DNA of 64,000 nt from Xylophilus sp. GW821-FHT01B05 (GTDB taxonomy: Bacteria > Pseudomonadota > Gammaproteobacteria > Burkholderiales > Burkholderiaceae_C), in NCBI GenBank assembly GCA_038961845.1, contig CP152408.1, positions 4,340,001-4,404,000 of the forward strand, given 5' to 3'. The notes under the pieces are model-generated. The model searched no databases. It was given only the letters and a program-made list of their open reading frames with translations, and had not been told where the DNA came from. The position numbers were made by a program, and so were the translations under genes. Every line of letters begins with the position of its first letter. Position 1 is the first letter of the stretch. This document shows positions 55,170 through 63,647 of the stretch, piece by piece.

Positions 55170-55922
55170 TCAGACCTCACCCTTGGGCGCGGCGCCAATC
55201 ATGCCGGGCACTGCCACGCGGCGCTCCAGCAGGCGCATGCCTTGGCTCACCGCACCATTGATCACCAGGTAGCCGATGGTCGCGGCACAAAAGGCCTCGA
55301 AGATATGAAAGCTGAAGTCCGCCATGGAGCGGGCCTGCCCGGTCAGCTCCAGCAGGCCGACAGTCAGCGCCACCGACGAGTACTTGATGGCGCCCATCAT
55401 TTCCGAGGTCATCGGCGGCAGGATGATGCGAAAGGCCTCGGGCAGGATGATGTGGCGATAGCACTGGAACTCATTGAGCCCCATGGCGCGCGCCGCCTGC
55501 AACTGGCCGCGCGGCAGTGACTCGATGCCAGAGCGCAAGGTCTCCGCCAGCCGTGCCGCGCCATAGCAGCCCATGGCCAGCACCGCCAGCCAGAACGCGC
55601 TCCACGGGTGCGGCAGTTGCTTGATCGCCAGGCCGAGGCTGCGCGGCAGAAATTCCGGCACCACGAAGTACCAGAGAAACAGTTGCACCAGCAGCGGGAT
55701 GTTGCGAAACACCTCGACGTAGATGGTCGCAACCAGCTTCAGCGGCTTGCTGCTCACGCAGCGCCAGGTGCCGATCAGGCTGCCCAGCAGCAGGGCGATG
55801 GTCCAGGCGCAGGTGGCCAGCATCAGCGTCCAGCCGGCACCGACAAACAGCATCTGCAGGTAGTCGCGGGAACCGTCCAGCGACGGCTCAAGGAAGACGC
55901 CCCAGCTCCAGTCGTAGTTCAT
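55170..55922 (-). CDS. Polar amino acid ABC transporter permease (GltJ-like)
   Basis: A 250-residue permease starting MNYDWSWGVFLEPSLDGSRD, the typical GltJ N-terminus. VEVFRNIPLLVQLFLWYFVV and the EAA loop QLQAARAMGLNEFQCYRHII and LPEAFRI follow. It forms the membrane pore with the GltK-like protein encoded directly downstream. It lies 31 bp after the binding-protein stop in one operon. Confidence 0.93.
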   Translation of the reverse strand: MNYDWSWGVFLEPSLDGSRDYLQMLFVGAGWTLMLATCAWTIALLLGSLIGTWRCVSSKPLKLVATIYVEVFRNIPLLVQLFLWYFVVPEFLPRSLGLAIKQLPHPWSAFWLAVLAMGCYGAARLAETLRSGIESLPRGQLQAARAMGLNEFQCYRHIILPEAFRIILPPMTSEMMGAIKYSSVALTVGLLELTGQARSMADFSFHIFEAFCAATIGYLVINGAVSQGMRLLERRVAVPGMIGAAPKGEV

Positions 55923-55953
55923 CGGTAGCGTCCCGATCTGGCGGCTGGCAGGC

Positions 55954-56868
55954 TTACTGGTAGAGCGCCGGGTCGCCCGAATCGGTCGGGTTGGCGAGCA
56001 CCCGCTTGAGGATGTCGCTCATTGGGTAATTGAGATTGATCTGCTTGGGCGGGATCGGCGACATGAAGTACTTCTGGTAGAGCGCCGCCACCTTGCCGCT
56101 CTTGATCATGGCGACCACGGCTTCGTCCACCACCTTCTTGAAGGCCGGATCGTCCTTGGGTTCCATGATCCCGTAAGGCGCGGGCTCCAGCCCCTTCTTG
56201 CTGATGACGAAGTCCCCCGGGCTGCGCGACGAGGCCACGGACGCATAGGCCAGGCCGCTGTCCTGCGCCGAGGCCGCAGCACGCCCGCTCTCCACCATCA
56301 GAAAGGTTTCGGCCGTGTCCTTGGTCGGGATCACCGTGATGCCATAGCCATTCTTGGCGCTCAACTGTGACACCAGGCGGAAGGTCTGGCCACCGGCCTG
56401 CGCAGTGATCGCCTTGCCACGGAAGGAGGCCAGGTCGTCGACGTTGACGCCGCCATCCTTGCGCGCCATCAGCACCACTTCTGCCACAAAGGTGGTGGGC
56501 GCAAACGCCACCAGCTTATGGCGCTCGATGTTGTTGGTGGTGTTGCCGCACTCCAGATCGATCGTGCCATTGGCCAGCAGCGGAATCCGCGTGGCCGAGG
56601 CCGTGGGGTTGTAGCGCAGCTCCAGCTTGGGCAGGCCAAGCGTCTTCTGGATGTGCTGGCCGATGCCCTGGCAGATCTCCACGCTATAGCCCACCGGCGT
56701 CTGCTTGTCGTCCAGATAGGCGAACGGCACGGACGACTCCGGATGCCCCAGCACCAGCACGCCAGACTGTTTGATCTTGTCCAGCCGACCGTCGGCCCAT
56801 GCAGTCGTCGAGCAGAACGCGCTGAAGCTCAGCACGGCAGATGCAAATAAAACCGCAGAAGCTTTCAT
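55954..56868 (-). CDS. Periplasmic amino acid-binding protein (GltI-like, SBP family 3)
   Basis: A 304-residue binding protein of the GltI/AatJ type. A signal peptide (MKASAVLFASAVLSFSAFCS, cut after AWA) is followed by DGRLDKIKQSGVLVLGHPES, GYSVEICQGIGQHIQKTL, TIDLECGNTTNNIERHKLVA and GKAITAQAGGQTFRLV. The ATG at 56868 is best because GAGGAA lies 7 bases upstream; an ATG at 56883 is less well placed. It is the first gene of the importer/aldolase operon and diverges from the LysR gene across 132 bp. The ligand is probably an acidic or beta-hydroxy amino acid. Confidence 0.92.
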   Translation of the reverse strand: MKASAVLFASAVLSFSAFCSTTAWADGRLDKIKQSGVLVLGHPESSVPFAYLDDKQTPVGYSVEICQGIGQHIQKTLGLPKLELRYNPTASATRIPLLANGTIDLECGNTTNNIERHKLVAFAPTTFVAEVVLMARKDGGVNVDDLASFRGKAITAQAGGQTFRLVSQLSAKNGYGITVIPTKDTAETFLMVESGRAAASAQDSGLAYASVASSRSPGDFVISKKGLEPAPYGIMEPKDDPAFKKVVDEAVVAMIKSGKVAALYQKYFMSPIPPKQINLNYPMSDILKRVLANPTDSGDPALYQ

Positions 56869-57000
56869 CCGAATGTTCCTCATGCCATGTCGGGCAAGTC
56901 CATCTGAATTGGTACGGGTCCGTCCTCGCTTGTGGCCAGTATCCGGGAGCGCTATGCTTTTGCCCAATTCCACTTGGATATCCATCTATTCACATTTGAT

Positions 57001-57945
57001 ATGACCGATTCCAGGATGTCGCTGCGGCACATCGAAGCTTTTCGGGCGGTGATGGTCACGGGATCGATGACCGAGGCCGCGCGCCGCATGCATACATCGC
57101 AGCCGCAGATCAGCCGCCTGATCGGGCAACTGGAGAAGATCGCCCAGTTCACGCTGTTCAGTCGCAAGGGCAGCCGGCTGACACCCACGCTGGATGGCTC
57201 GCGCTTCTACCGCGAGGTCGAGAAGACCTTCGTCGGTCTGGCCGGGCTCGAATCCGCCGCGGCCGGCATCCGCGCTTTCAGCGCCGGGCGACTGTCAGTG
57301 GCGGCCATGCCGCGCCTGGCGGGCGGCCTGCTGGCGCGTGTCGTGGCGCAGTTCAAGACGCGCTACCCCGAGGTGATGGTGTCGATCCAGTCCGGCAATG
57401 CCGGCGCCGTGCATGACTGGGTCAGCACGGGCCTGTGCGACCTGGGCCTGGCACTGCTGTCAGAAGAAAGCAGCGGCGTGCAGGTCGAGCCGGTGCTCAG
57501 CATGAACTGCGTGGCCGTGCTGCCGCAAGACCATCGCCTGGCGCGGCTGGAGCAGTTAGGCGTAGAGGACTTCGCCGGCGAGCCCTTCATCTCGTTCTCG
57601 GGCGGCACCGCCTTGCGTGACCGCATCGACGCGCTGTTCAGCGAAGCCGACGTGCGGCGCCTGCTGGTGGCAGAGGCAAGCCTGGGCGCATCCATCTGCG
57701 CCATGGTCGGCGCTGGCCTGGGCATCAGCATCGTCAACCCGCTGGCCGCCACCGAGGAAGTCGGCGGCAGCGGCATCGTGGTGCGCCCGTTCACCCAGGC
57801 AGTCCCCGTCACCGCCGCCCTGCTCTACCCGCCTTATCACAGCCGCAGCCGCCTGGTGGATTTGTTCGCGCGCTATGCGCGGCAATGCATGCTGCAGGAG
57901 ATGGCGCACCTGGGAACGCCGGTGCCGGCACATGGCCACTCCTGA
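57001..57945 (+). CDS. LysR-family transcriptional regulator
   Basis: A 314-residue LysR regulator. The N-terminal helix-turn-helix covers MSLRHIEAFRAVMVTGSMTE, AARRMHTSQPQISRLIGQLE and FTLFSRKGSRLTPT. The C-terminal co-inducer domain includes LSVAAMPRLAGGLLARVVAQ and GLGISIVNPLAA. The short spacing and divergent arrangement with the GltI-like gene make it the likely regulator of the importer and threonine aldolase genes. Starts at 57001 and 57016 are both possible. The inverted repeat ATATC-N15-GATAT at 56978-57002 overlaps the first start and might be part of its binding site. Confidence 0.9.
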   Translation: MTDSRMSLRHIEAFRAVMVTGSMTEAARRMHTSQPQISRLIGQLEKIAQFTLFSRKGSRLTPTLDGSRFYREVEKTFVGLAGLESAAAGIRAFSAGRLSVAAMPRLAGGLLARVVAQFKTRYPEVMVSIQSGNAGAVHDWVSTGLCDLGLALLSEESSGVQVEPVLSMNCVAVLPQDHRLARLEQLGVEDFAGEPFISFSGGTALRDRIDALFSEADVRRLLVAEASLGASICAMVGAGLGISIVNPLAATEEVGGSGIVVRPFTQAVPVTAALLYPPYHSRSRLVDLFARYARQCMLQEMAHLGTPVPAHGHS

Positions 57946-57990
57946 GTGATTGGGACGGCACCAGAGGCTATGGCGCGTGCCGAAGATCTG

Positions 57991-59526
57991 TCAGGACCCG
58001 ACGGGCTGGTCGACACGGGGCGAGGTCTCCACGCCAAGTTCCGAACGCAGAAGACGCTTCAGTACCTTGCCCGATGGGTTGCGCGGAAAGGCGTTATCGC
58101 GGATGACGACCTGGCGAGGTAGCTTGAAGCCCGCGAGCAGCGTCCTGCAATGTGCGACCACCTCTTGCGCACTCAGGGCCATGCCCGGATGCAGGACCAG
58201 CACGGCGACCACGCGCTCGCCCCATTGCTCGTCCGGCAGGCCGATCGCCACCGCCTCCGACACCTGAGGCAACTGATAGAGCGCGCGCTCCACTTCTGAC
58301 GAGGCGATGTTCTCGCCACCGCTGATGATCATGTCCTTCATGCGGTCTGTGAGGAATAGAAAGCCATCGGCATCGAGGAGGCCGACGTCACCGGTGCGCA
58401 GCCAGCCGCCGGGATAGAAGCAGTTCTTCGTCTTCTCCGGCTCACGCCAGTACCCTGGCGTCACCTTTGGTCCGCGGATGCAGATCTCGCCTTGTTGGCC
58501 AGCGGGCAGAACGCTGCCATCGAAGTCCCGGATCTCGATGGCAACGTGCGGCAAGGCTCGCCCCGTGGAGCCGATCTTCTTGAGCTCCATGCCGGCTTCC
58601 ATCAGCGTGTCGCCCGAGCAGGTCTCCGTCAGCCCGAAGGCGTCGATGTAGCGCCCCTGGCGAAAGAGATCGGTGAAGCTGCGGATGCGCTCTTCTGGCG
58701 TGCGCTCACCGCCGCCGATCATCCATTGCAGGCTGGACACATCGAAGTCGCCGCGCTGAGGACAGGTCAGCACCCGCTGAAGCATCACAGGCGCCATCCA
58801 TCCGCAGGTCAGCCGCTCGCGCTCGATCGATGCCAGCACGCCCGCCGGATCGAATTCCCTCAGGACGCAAAGCATGCCGCCGACGAGCAGCAGCGCAACG
58901 CCCGGCAGATCGTACGCGCCGACGTGATACAGCGGCCCGACGACGAGCAAGCGGTCACTAGCAGAGAGTCCGAGCGCGATCATGTGATCGAGGCTCTTCC
59001 AGTAGAAATTGCCGTAGGTGTGCATCACGCCCTTGGGACGGTCCGTGGTGCCTGAGGTGTACATCAGCCGATACAGCGTGTCCGGCGTGTTCTCATGCGC
59101 GGGCACCGCCTCGTTGCCCGGCGGCGCGAGTGTCGACGCATCAGATTGCGCGTTTTCATCGACCACGATCGTGGCGGCGAAGCCTTGCGCCGATGCGGTG
59201 AGCTCCTCGTCCACGAAAAGCAGCCGGGCCTGTGCGTGCCCGAGGATGTAGCTGACTTCGTCGGCCGCCAGTCGGTAGTTGAGTGGCAGGAGGACGGCGC
59301 CGACATGGCTCACCGCCAGGCTCAGCTCCAGGAAGGCGCTGCTGTTCTTCATCAACAACCCGACCACGTCACCCGGGGCAATGCCCCTGGCGCGAAGCAA
59401 ACGGGCACACGCATGGATGCGTTCACCCAGGGCGGCATAGGTCACCCGTTCGGGGCCGTAAACGATGGCGAGCCGTTGCGGTGTTGCGCGGGCGTGAAAG
59501 AGGACGGAGGCACTCAACGAAAGCAT
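57991..59526 (-). CDS. Acyl-CoA synthetase (AMP-forming)
   Basis: A 511-residue adenylate-forming enzyme that activates a carboxylic acid to its CoA thioester. The P-loop is YTSGTTDRPKGVMHTYGN, with Asp where Gly is usual. DAFGLTETCSGDTLMEAGME is the A5 motif region. GWLRTGDVGLLDADGFLFLT, DRMKDMIISGGENIASSEVE and the C-terminal catalytic lysine in RNPSGKVLKRLL are intact. The size fits medium-chain or branched/cyclic acid ligases, and the acid is unknown. The ATG at 59526 has only a weak Shine-Dalgarno sequence. It lies 40 bp downstream of the acyl-CoA dehydrogenase gene and is the last gene of the operon. Confidence 0.9.
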   Translation of the reverse strand: MLSLSASVLFHARATPQRLAIVYGPERVTYAALGERIHACARLLRARGIAPGDVVGLLMKNSSAFLELSLAVSHVGAVLLPLNYRLAADEVSYILGHAQARLLFVDEELTASAQGFAATIVVDENAQSDASTLAPPGNEAVPAHENTPDTLYRLMYTSGTTDRPKGVMHTYGNFYWKSLDHMIALGLSASDRLLVVGPLYHVGAYDLPGVALLLVGGMLCVLREFDPAGVLASIERERLTCGWMAPVMLQRVLTCPQRGDFDVSSLQWMIGGGERTPEERIRSFTDLFRQGRYIDAFGLTETCSGDTLMEAGMELKKIGSTGRALPHVAIEIRDFDGSVLPAGQQGEICIRGPKVTPGYWREPEKTKNCFYPGGWLRTGDVGLLDADGFLFLTDRMKDMIISGGENIASSEVERALYQLPQVSEAVAIGLPDEQWGERVVAVLVLHPGMALSAQEVVAHCRTLLAGFKLPRQVVIRDNAFPRNPSGKVLKRLLRSELGVETSPRVDQPVGS

Positions 59527-59566
59527 GATGGAGTTCCGGTCGTTTGCAAGATAGCGCTCTCGTCCT

Positions 59567-60739
59567 TCAGTAGGACTTTGGCATACCAAGATCGTGCATG
59601 GCGATGAAGTTCAGGATCATCTCCTCAGAGATCGGCGCAAAGCGGAACAGCCTGCAGTCGCGCCAAAGGCGCTCGACGTGATACTCCTTCGCGTAGCCCA
59701 TTCCGCCCATGGTCTGCATGGCCCTTTCGGTGGCGCGGGCCACCGCTTGCGCCGCCAGCAGCTTGCCCGCATTTGCCTCGCTGCCATAGGGCTGCGCGGC
59801 ATCATAGTTGGCCGCGGCCTTGTGGTTCAGCAGGCGAGCGGCCTCTACCTCGGCATGGCACTGGGCCAACGGGAATTGCAGCCCCTGGTAGGCACTGATG
59901 GGCTTGTCGCCAAAGACCTTGCGGTCGTTGGCATACTGGACAGCCAGCTTGATCGCCAGTTCGCCCGTACCCACCAGGGCCGCTGTCGTCACGATGCGCT
60001 CGGTGTTGAGAACATCCAGCAGTTCACGCCATCCCCCATGCAGGGTGCCCACGAGTTCGTGCGGATGAATACGCACCCTGTCAAAGAAAACGCTGCTCGA
60101 TGCCAGAGTCCACGTGCCGACCTTGTCGATCGCCGAGTGGGTCAGGCCCTCGCGGTCAACGTCGATCATGAACATCGAGAGCCCGTCGGTGCGCGACTTC
60201 GAGTCCGCAAGCTTCTTCGTCCTGGCAACAACGAGCATCTTCTGTGCATCCGGCACCGCCGTGATCCATATCTTGCGGCCATTGAGGATCCAGCCTTCGG
60301 CATCCTGTTCCGCGAAGGTCTTGATCTCAAGGGAATTGCTTCCGGCATCGGGTTCGGTGAGCGCCATGCAGAAGTTGATCTCGCCAGCGATCAGCTTGGG
60401 CAGCAGTTCGGCCTTCATCTCAGGCGTACCGAAGCGGGAGATCGACACACCGCCGAAGATCGAGTTGATCATGAACAGCTGCCCCACGGTCGATCCGCCG
60501 CCTGCGGCCGACAGGTTCTCGATAATGAGTGACAGCTCCAGCACACCGAGATCACTCCCGCCGAACTCGCTGGGCAGTGCGGCGCCACCCAACCCGGCGT
60601 CGCACACCGCCTGCCAGTACTCCTGCGGAAACTGCTTGGCACTGTCCTTCTCGCGCCAATAATCCAGGCCGAAGCGCTCGCCCACCTTGCGCGCGCTGTC
60701 GGCGATCATCTTCTGTTCGTCGTTGAGTTGGAAGTCCAT
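59567..60739 (-). CDS. Acyl-CoA dehydrogenase (standard length)
   Basis: A 390-residue FAD acyl-CoA dehydrogenase. Features are MDFQLNDEQKMIADSARKVG at the N-terminus, FCMALTEPDAGSNSLEIKTF and GWILNGRKIWITAVPDAQKM at the FAD/CoA site, and RATERAMQTMGGMGYAKEYH with LWRDCRLFRFAPISEEMILN at the C-terminus. It oxidises an acyl-CoA to the enoyl-CoA with ETF as acceptor (etfBA is at 22-24 kb). It differs from the long form at 19398, so it probably uses another substrate, perhaps the product of the acyl-CoA synthetase next to it. AGAGG precedes the ATG. Confidence 0.92.
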   Translation of the reverse strand: MDFQLNDEQKMIADSARKVGERFGLDYWREKDSAKQFPQEYWQAVCDAGLGGAALPSEFGGSDLGVLELSLIIENLSAAGGGSTVGQLFMINSIFGGVSISRFGTPEMKAELLPKLIAGEINFCMALTEPDAGSNSLEIKTFAEQDAEGWILNGRKIWITAVPDAQKMLVVARTKKLADSKSRTDGLSMFMIDVDREGLTHSAIDKVGTWTLASSSVFFDRVRIHPHELVGTLHGGWRELLDVLNTERIVTTAALVGTGELAIKLAVQYANDRKVFGDKPISAYQGLQFPLAQCHAEVEAARLLNHKAAANYDAAQPYGSEANAGKLLAAQAVARATERAMQTMGGMGYAKEYHVERLWRDCRLFRFAPISEEMILNFIAMHDLGMPKSY

Positions 60740-60835
60740 CTTTTGCCTCTGGAGTTATTCGGATTTCAAGCTTTTTCGCCTCGCCAGCAGCAGCGCTGGC
60801 AAGTCGGGATCGAAGACAGCGCCGCGCTATCCCCG

Positions 60836-62233
60836 TCAGATGTGAAGGACGCGGTCGAATGCCGCCAGCACCGACTCGTGGAGCGTCTCCGACAGCGTGG
60901 GGTGCGGATAGACCGTCTGCATCAGCTCGGCCTCCGTCGCTTCCATGACGCGCGCCAGGCCGAAGGAGTGAATCAGTTCGGTGACCTGCGGCCCGACCAA
61001 ATGGGCACCCAGGAACTCGCCGCTGTCGGCATCGAACAAGGTCTTCACGAAGCCTTCGGGTTCATCAATTGCCAAGGCCTTGCCGTTGCCCTGGAAAGGG
61101 AATCGGCCGACACGGATCTTTCGTCCGGCGGCCCGCGCTGCCTTCTCTGTGAGGCCGACACTGGCCGTCTGCGGATGCCCATAAGTGCACGACGGGATGC
61201 AGTCGATTGACGGGGGATGCGCCTGCTCCATCCCCACGATATGTTCGATGCACGCGATCGCCTCGTGCGACGCCTTGTGCGCCAACCAGGGGGCTCCCGC
61301 CACATCGCCGATGGCATAGATGCCTGGCTCTGCGGTTCGCCCCCAAGGGTCGGTCTGGATGTGGCCGGATTCCAGCACCACCTTGGTCTGCTCCAGGCCC
61401 AGGGCTTCGATGTTGCCGACGATGCCGATGGACACAAGCACGTGTTGCGCGCTCAAGGTCTCTACGCCCGACGCGGTGCGCAAGTGCACGAGGGCCGAAT
61501 CACTTCCCGGCTCGATCTTCTCGATCGTCACGCCGGTGCGCACATCCACGCCCTGCGCGCGATAGGCCTTCTCGACGAAGGCGGACACCTCTTCGTCTTC
61601 CGACGGAAGGACGCGCTCTCGCCCCTCGACGACGGTCACGGCGGTGCCGAACGCCGCATAGAAACTGGCGAACTCCATGCCGATTGCGCCCGCACCAACA
61701 ATCACCATCGACTTCGGCAGATTGCTGGGCGCCAGCGCGTGGCGATAGTTCCACACACGAACACCGTCGGCCGGGGCACCGGGAAACTCCCTGGGCCGCG
61801 CGCCAGTCGCGAGCACGATGTGCGAGGCTTCGAGCCTGCGCTCGCCGGCCTTGCCGATGACGCTCACGGCCCCCGGGCCGTCCAGACGCGCCACGCCTTC
61901 GATGACATCGACCTTGTTCTTCTTCATGAGGTGCCGGACACCTTGCGTGAGCTTGCCCGACACCTGCCGTGATCGCGCGACGATCTTGGCAAAGTCGAAA
62001 CTGGGCGCGCCGGTCTGGATGCCGAAATCGCTCGCATGCTTCACATGCCGCCAGATCTCGGCCGCATGCAGGAGCGCTTTGGTCGGGATGCAACCCCAGT
62101 TCAGGCAAATGCCCCCGAGCTGCTCGCGCTCGACCAATGCGGTGCGCAGGCCCAGCTGCGCCGCGCGGATGGCTGCGACATAGCCGCCAGGCCCGCCGCC
62201 CACAATGACGACGTCGTATGGTGCCGAACTCAT
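60836..62233 (-). CDS. lpdA: Dihydrolipoyl dehydrogenase (E3)
   Basis: A 465-residue FAD/NAD flavoprotein that reoxidises the dihydrolipoyl arm of 2-oxo-acid dehydrogenase complexes. The FAD site is VVIVGGGPGGYVAAIRAAQL, the redox disulfide GGICLNWGCIPTKALLHAAE (CxxxxC), and the NAD site MVIVGAGAIGMEFASFYAAF. The C-terminal active-site base is in VYPHPTLSETLHESVLAAFD. All key residues are present. The start ATG overlaps the stop of a 48-codon ORF (ATGA). E2 is encoded just upstream. It is probably dedicated to this operon's dehydrogenase rather than the housekeeping E3. Confidence 0.95.
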   Translation of the reverse strand: MSSAPYDVVIVGGGPGGYVAAIRAAQLGLRTALVEREQLGGICLNWGCIPTKALLHAAEIWRHVKHASDFGIQTGAPSFDFAKIVARSRQVSGKLTQGVRHLMKKNKVDVIEGVARLDGPGAVSVIGKAGERRLEASHIVLATGARPREFPGAPADGVRVWNYRHALAPSNLPKSMVIVGAGAIGMEFASFYAAFGTAVTVVEGRERVLPSEDEEVSAFVEKAYRAQGVDVRTGVTIEKIEPGSDSALVHLRTASGVETLSAQHVLVSIGIVGNIEALGLEQTKVVLESGHIQTDPWGRTAEPGIYAIGDVAGAPWLAHKASHEAIACIEHIVGMEQAHPPSIDCIPSCTYGHPQTASVGLTEKAARAAGRKIRVGRFPFQGNGKALAIDEPEGFVKTLFDADSGEFLGAHLVGPQVTELIHSFGLARVMEATEAELMQTVYPHPTLSETLHESVLAAFDRVLHI

Positions 62234-62376
62234 GCGAAAGCCTCCGCAGTTGCCGTTGACTGGACGGCTACCGCCCGGGGTATGTAGTAGGTCTCGACCG
62301 CCTTGGGCGACAGGGATACCAGGTCGATCGACACAGCAGAGTCGGTCGGGTGTGGGCGGAGTGAAGGGCTATTCAT
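62230..62376 (-). CDS. Small uncharacterised protein, 48 aa, between E2 and E3 genes
   Basis: A 48-codon frame that starts MNSPSLRPHPTDSAVSIDLV, contains SLSPKAVETYYIPRAVAV and ends in AEAFA. GGAGC lies about 8 bases before the ATG. The stop codon overlaps the start of the dihydrolipoyl dehydrogenase gene by 4 bp (ATGA), and the start is 20 bp after the E2 stop. It has no cysteine, membrane segment or recognised domain. The clean Shine-Dalgarno sequence and the start-stop overlap suggest a real, translated gene coupled to lpdA. Function unknown; it could be a complex-associated peptide or a translation-coupling leader. Confidence 0.6.
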   Translation of the reverse strand: MNSPSLRPHPTDSAVSIDLVSLSPKAVETYYIPRAVAVQSTATAEAFA

Positions 62377-62396
62377 GACATGCGCTCCAATTGCGT

Positions 62397-63644
62397 TCAA
62401 GCCACCAGGCCCAAGGGCTGTTCAAGGCCCTGCACGACCGCGTTGAGAAAACGCAGCCCCGAGACACCGTCGAAGATGCGGTGATCACCGGCGAGCACCA
62501 GGCCGAGTTCACGGCGCAGCGCCGGCTGGCCTTGCGCGTCGGGTCTGAAGACTTCACGCACGCTGCCCACACCGAGGATCAGCGACTGACCCGGATTGAT
62601 GATCGGCGTCATGTAGGTAACGTTGAACATTCCGGCGTTCGAGATGCTGATCGCGCCGCCCGCCATGTCGGCACCGGTCAATGCGCCGCTGCGCGCCTTC
62701 TCTACAGACGCCTGGACGGCGAACGAGAGCTCCCTGAATGGACGCGCCCCGACGTCTCGGACGATGGGAACCAACAGCCCTCGGTCAGTATTTACCGCCA
62801 CGCCCACATCGCAACTTCCGAAGGCGACGATGGCGTCGTCTGTCCAGACGCGATTGAACTCGGGCAGCGCCTGCAGGGCACGAGCGACACCCGCTACCAG
62901 CAGATGCGTCATCGTGACCTTCGGATACCCGGCGATCGCGTTCAGTTCGAGACGCAAGGCATTGAGCCGAGTGACCTCGACCTCGGCTGCGAGGTAGAAG
63001 TGCGGCACCTGCTGCTTGGCCTGCGTCAAGCGCCGCGCGATGGTCGACTGCATGGGCGTGGGCTTCACCCGCGTGCCGGCAAGCGGCGCAGTGATCGGTG
63101 TGGCAGTCGGGGGCTGCACATTCGGTGCGCCCGACGACGGCACACGGGCCGGCGCACTCGCGGCGCCTTGCACATCCGCAGCCTTGATCCGGCCGCGTGG
63201 CCCGCTGCCGGCGATTCCGCTCAATGCCACGCCGAGCTGCACCGCGATGCGCCTTGCCAGCGGTGTCGCCACAACACGTTGGCCGTTGCCCGCGGCGGGC
63301 ACAACGCCTGCAGCTGTGGACTGGGGGGTGACAGCAGGCGTCGCAACAACGCTGTCGCCAGCGGGTGCGGCTGCAGGCGCGCTCTTGCTTTCAGCCGTAG
63401 CAGCGGCGCCATCGTCGATATAGCCGATGACCGCGCCTACCTCCACCGTCTCGCCGACCTGGACCACGATCTCGACCAGGGTGCCGTCCGAATCTGCTGG
63501 CACTTCGTTGGCGACCTTATCGGTCTCCACGACAAAGAGGCCGTCCCCGGCCTTGAAGGTGGCGCCGGGCTCCAGCATCCATTCCGCCAGGGCGCCTTCC
63601 GTCATGGTGAGGCCCAGCTTGGGCATAAGAACTTCGCGGCGCAC
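62397..63644 (-). CDS. 2-oxo-acid dehydrogenase E2 (dihydrolipoamide acyltransferase)
   Basis: A 415-residue E2. A single lipoyl domain lies at the N-terminus (MPKLGLTMTEGALAEWMLEP, lipoyl-lysine in VVETDKVANEV). An Ala/Pro-rich linker leads to the E3/E1-binding domain (TPLARRIAVQLGVAL with IAGSGPRGRIKAADV). The catalytic acyltransferase domain ends in VLAGDHRIFDGVSGLRFLNA, with the active-site His and Asp. The GTG at 63644 is used because AAGGGGAA lies 7 bases upstream and the first lipoyl strand precedes Met-Pro-Lys. No E1 subunits are in the window; they may lie further upstream. The 2-oxo acid is not identified. Confidence 0.92.
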   Translation of the reverse strand: MRREVLMPKLGLTMTEGALAEWMLEPGATFKAGDGLFVVETDKVANEVPADSDGTLVEIVVQVGETVEVGAVIGYIDDGAAATAESKSAPAAAPAGDSVVATPAVTPQSTAAGVVPAAGNGQRVVATPLARRIAVQLGVALSGIAGSGPRGRIKAADVQGAASAPARVPSSGAPNVQPPTATPITAPLAGTRVKPTPMQSTIARRLTQAKQQVPHFYLAAEVEVTRLNALRLELNAIAGYPKVTMTHLLVAGVARALQALPEFNRVWTDDAIVAFGSCDVGVAVNTDRGLLVPIVRDVGARPFRELSFAVQASVEKARSGALTGADMAGGAISISNAGMFNVTYMTPIINPGQSLILGVGSVREVFRPDAQGQPALRRELGLVLAGDHRIFDGVSGLRFLNAVVQGLEQPLGLVA

Positions 63645-63647
63645 GGC

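Noticed and set aside
56975..56984. Short palindrome TGGATATCCA near the LysR start
   Set aside because: Ten bases is too short to be notable, and it does not fit the usual T-N11-A LysR box.
60786..60803. Hairpin GCCAGC/GCTGGC after lpdA, considered as a terminator
   Set aside because: Only 6 bp of stem and no T-run on the minus strand, so it is as likely to be chance in GC-rich DNA; the acyl-CoA dehydrogenase gene downstream probably remains in the operon.
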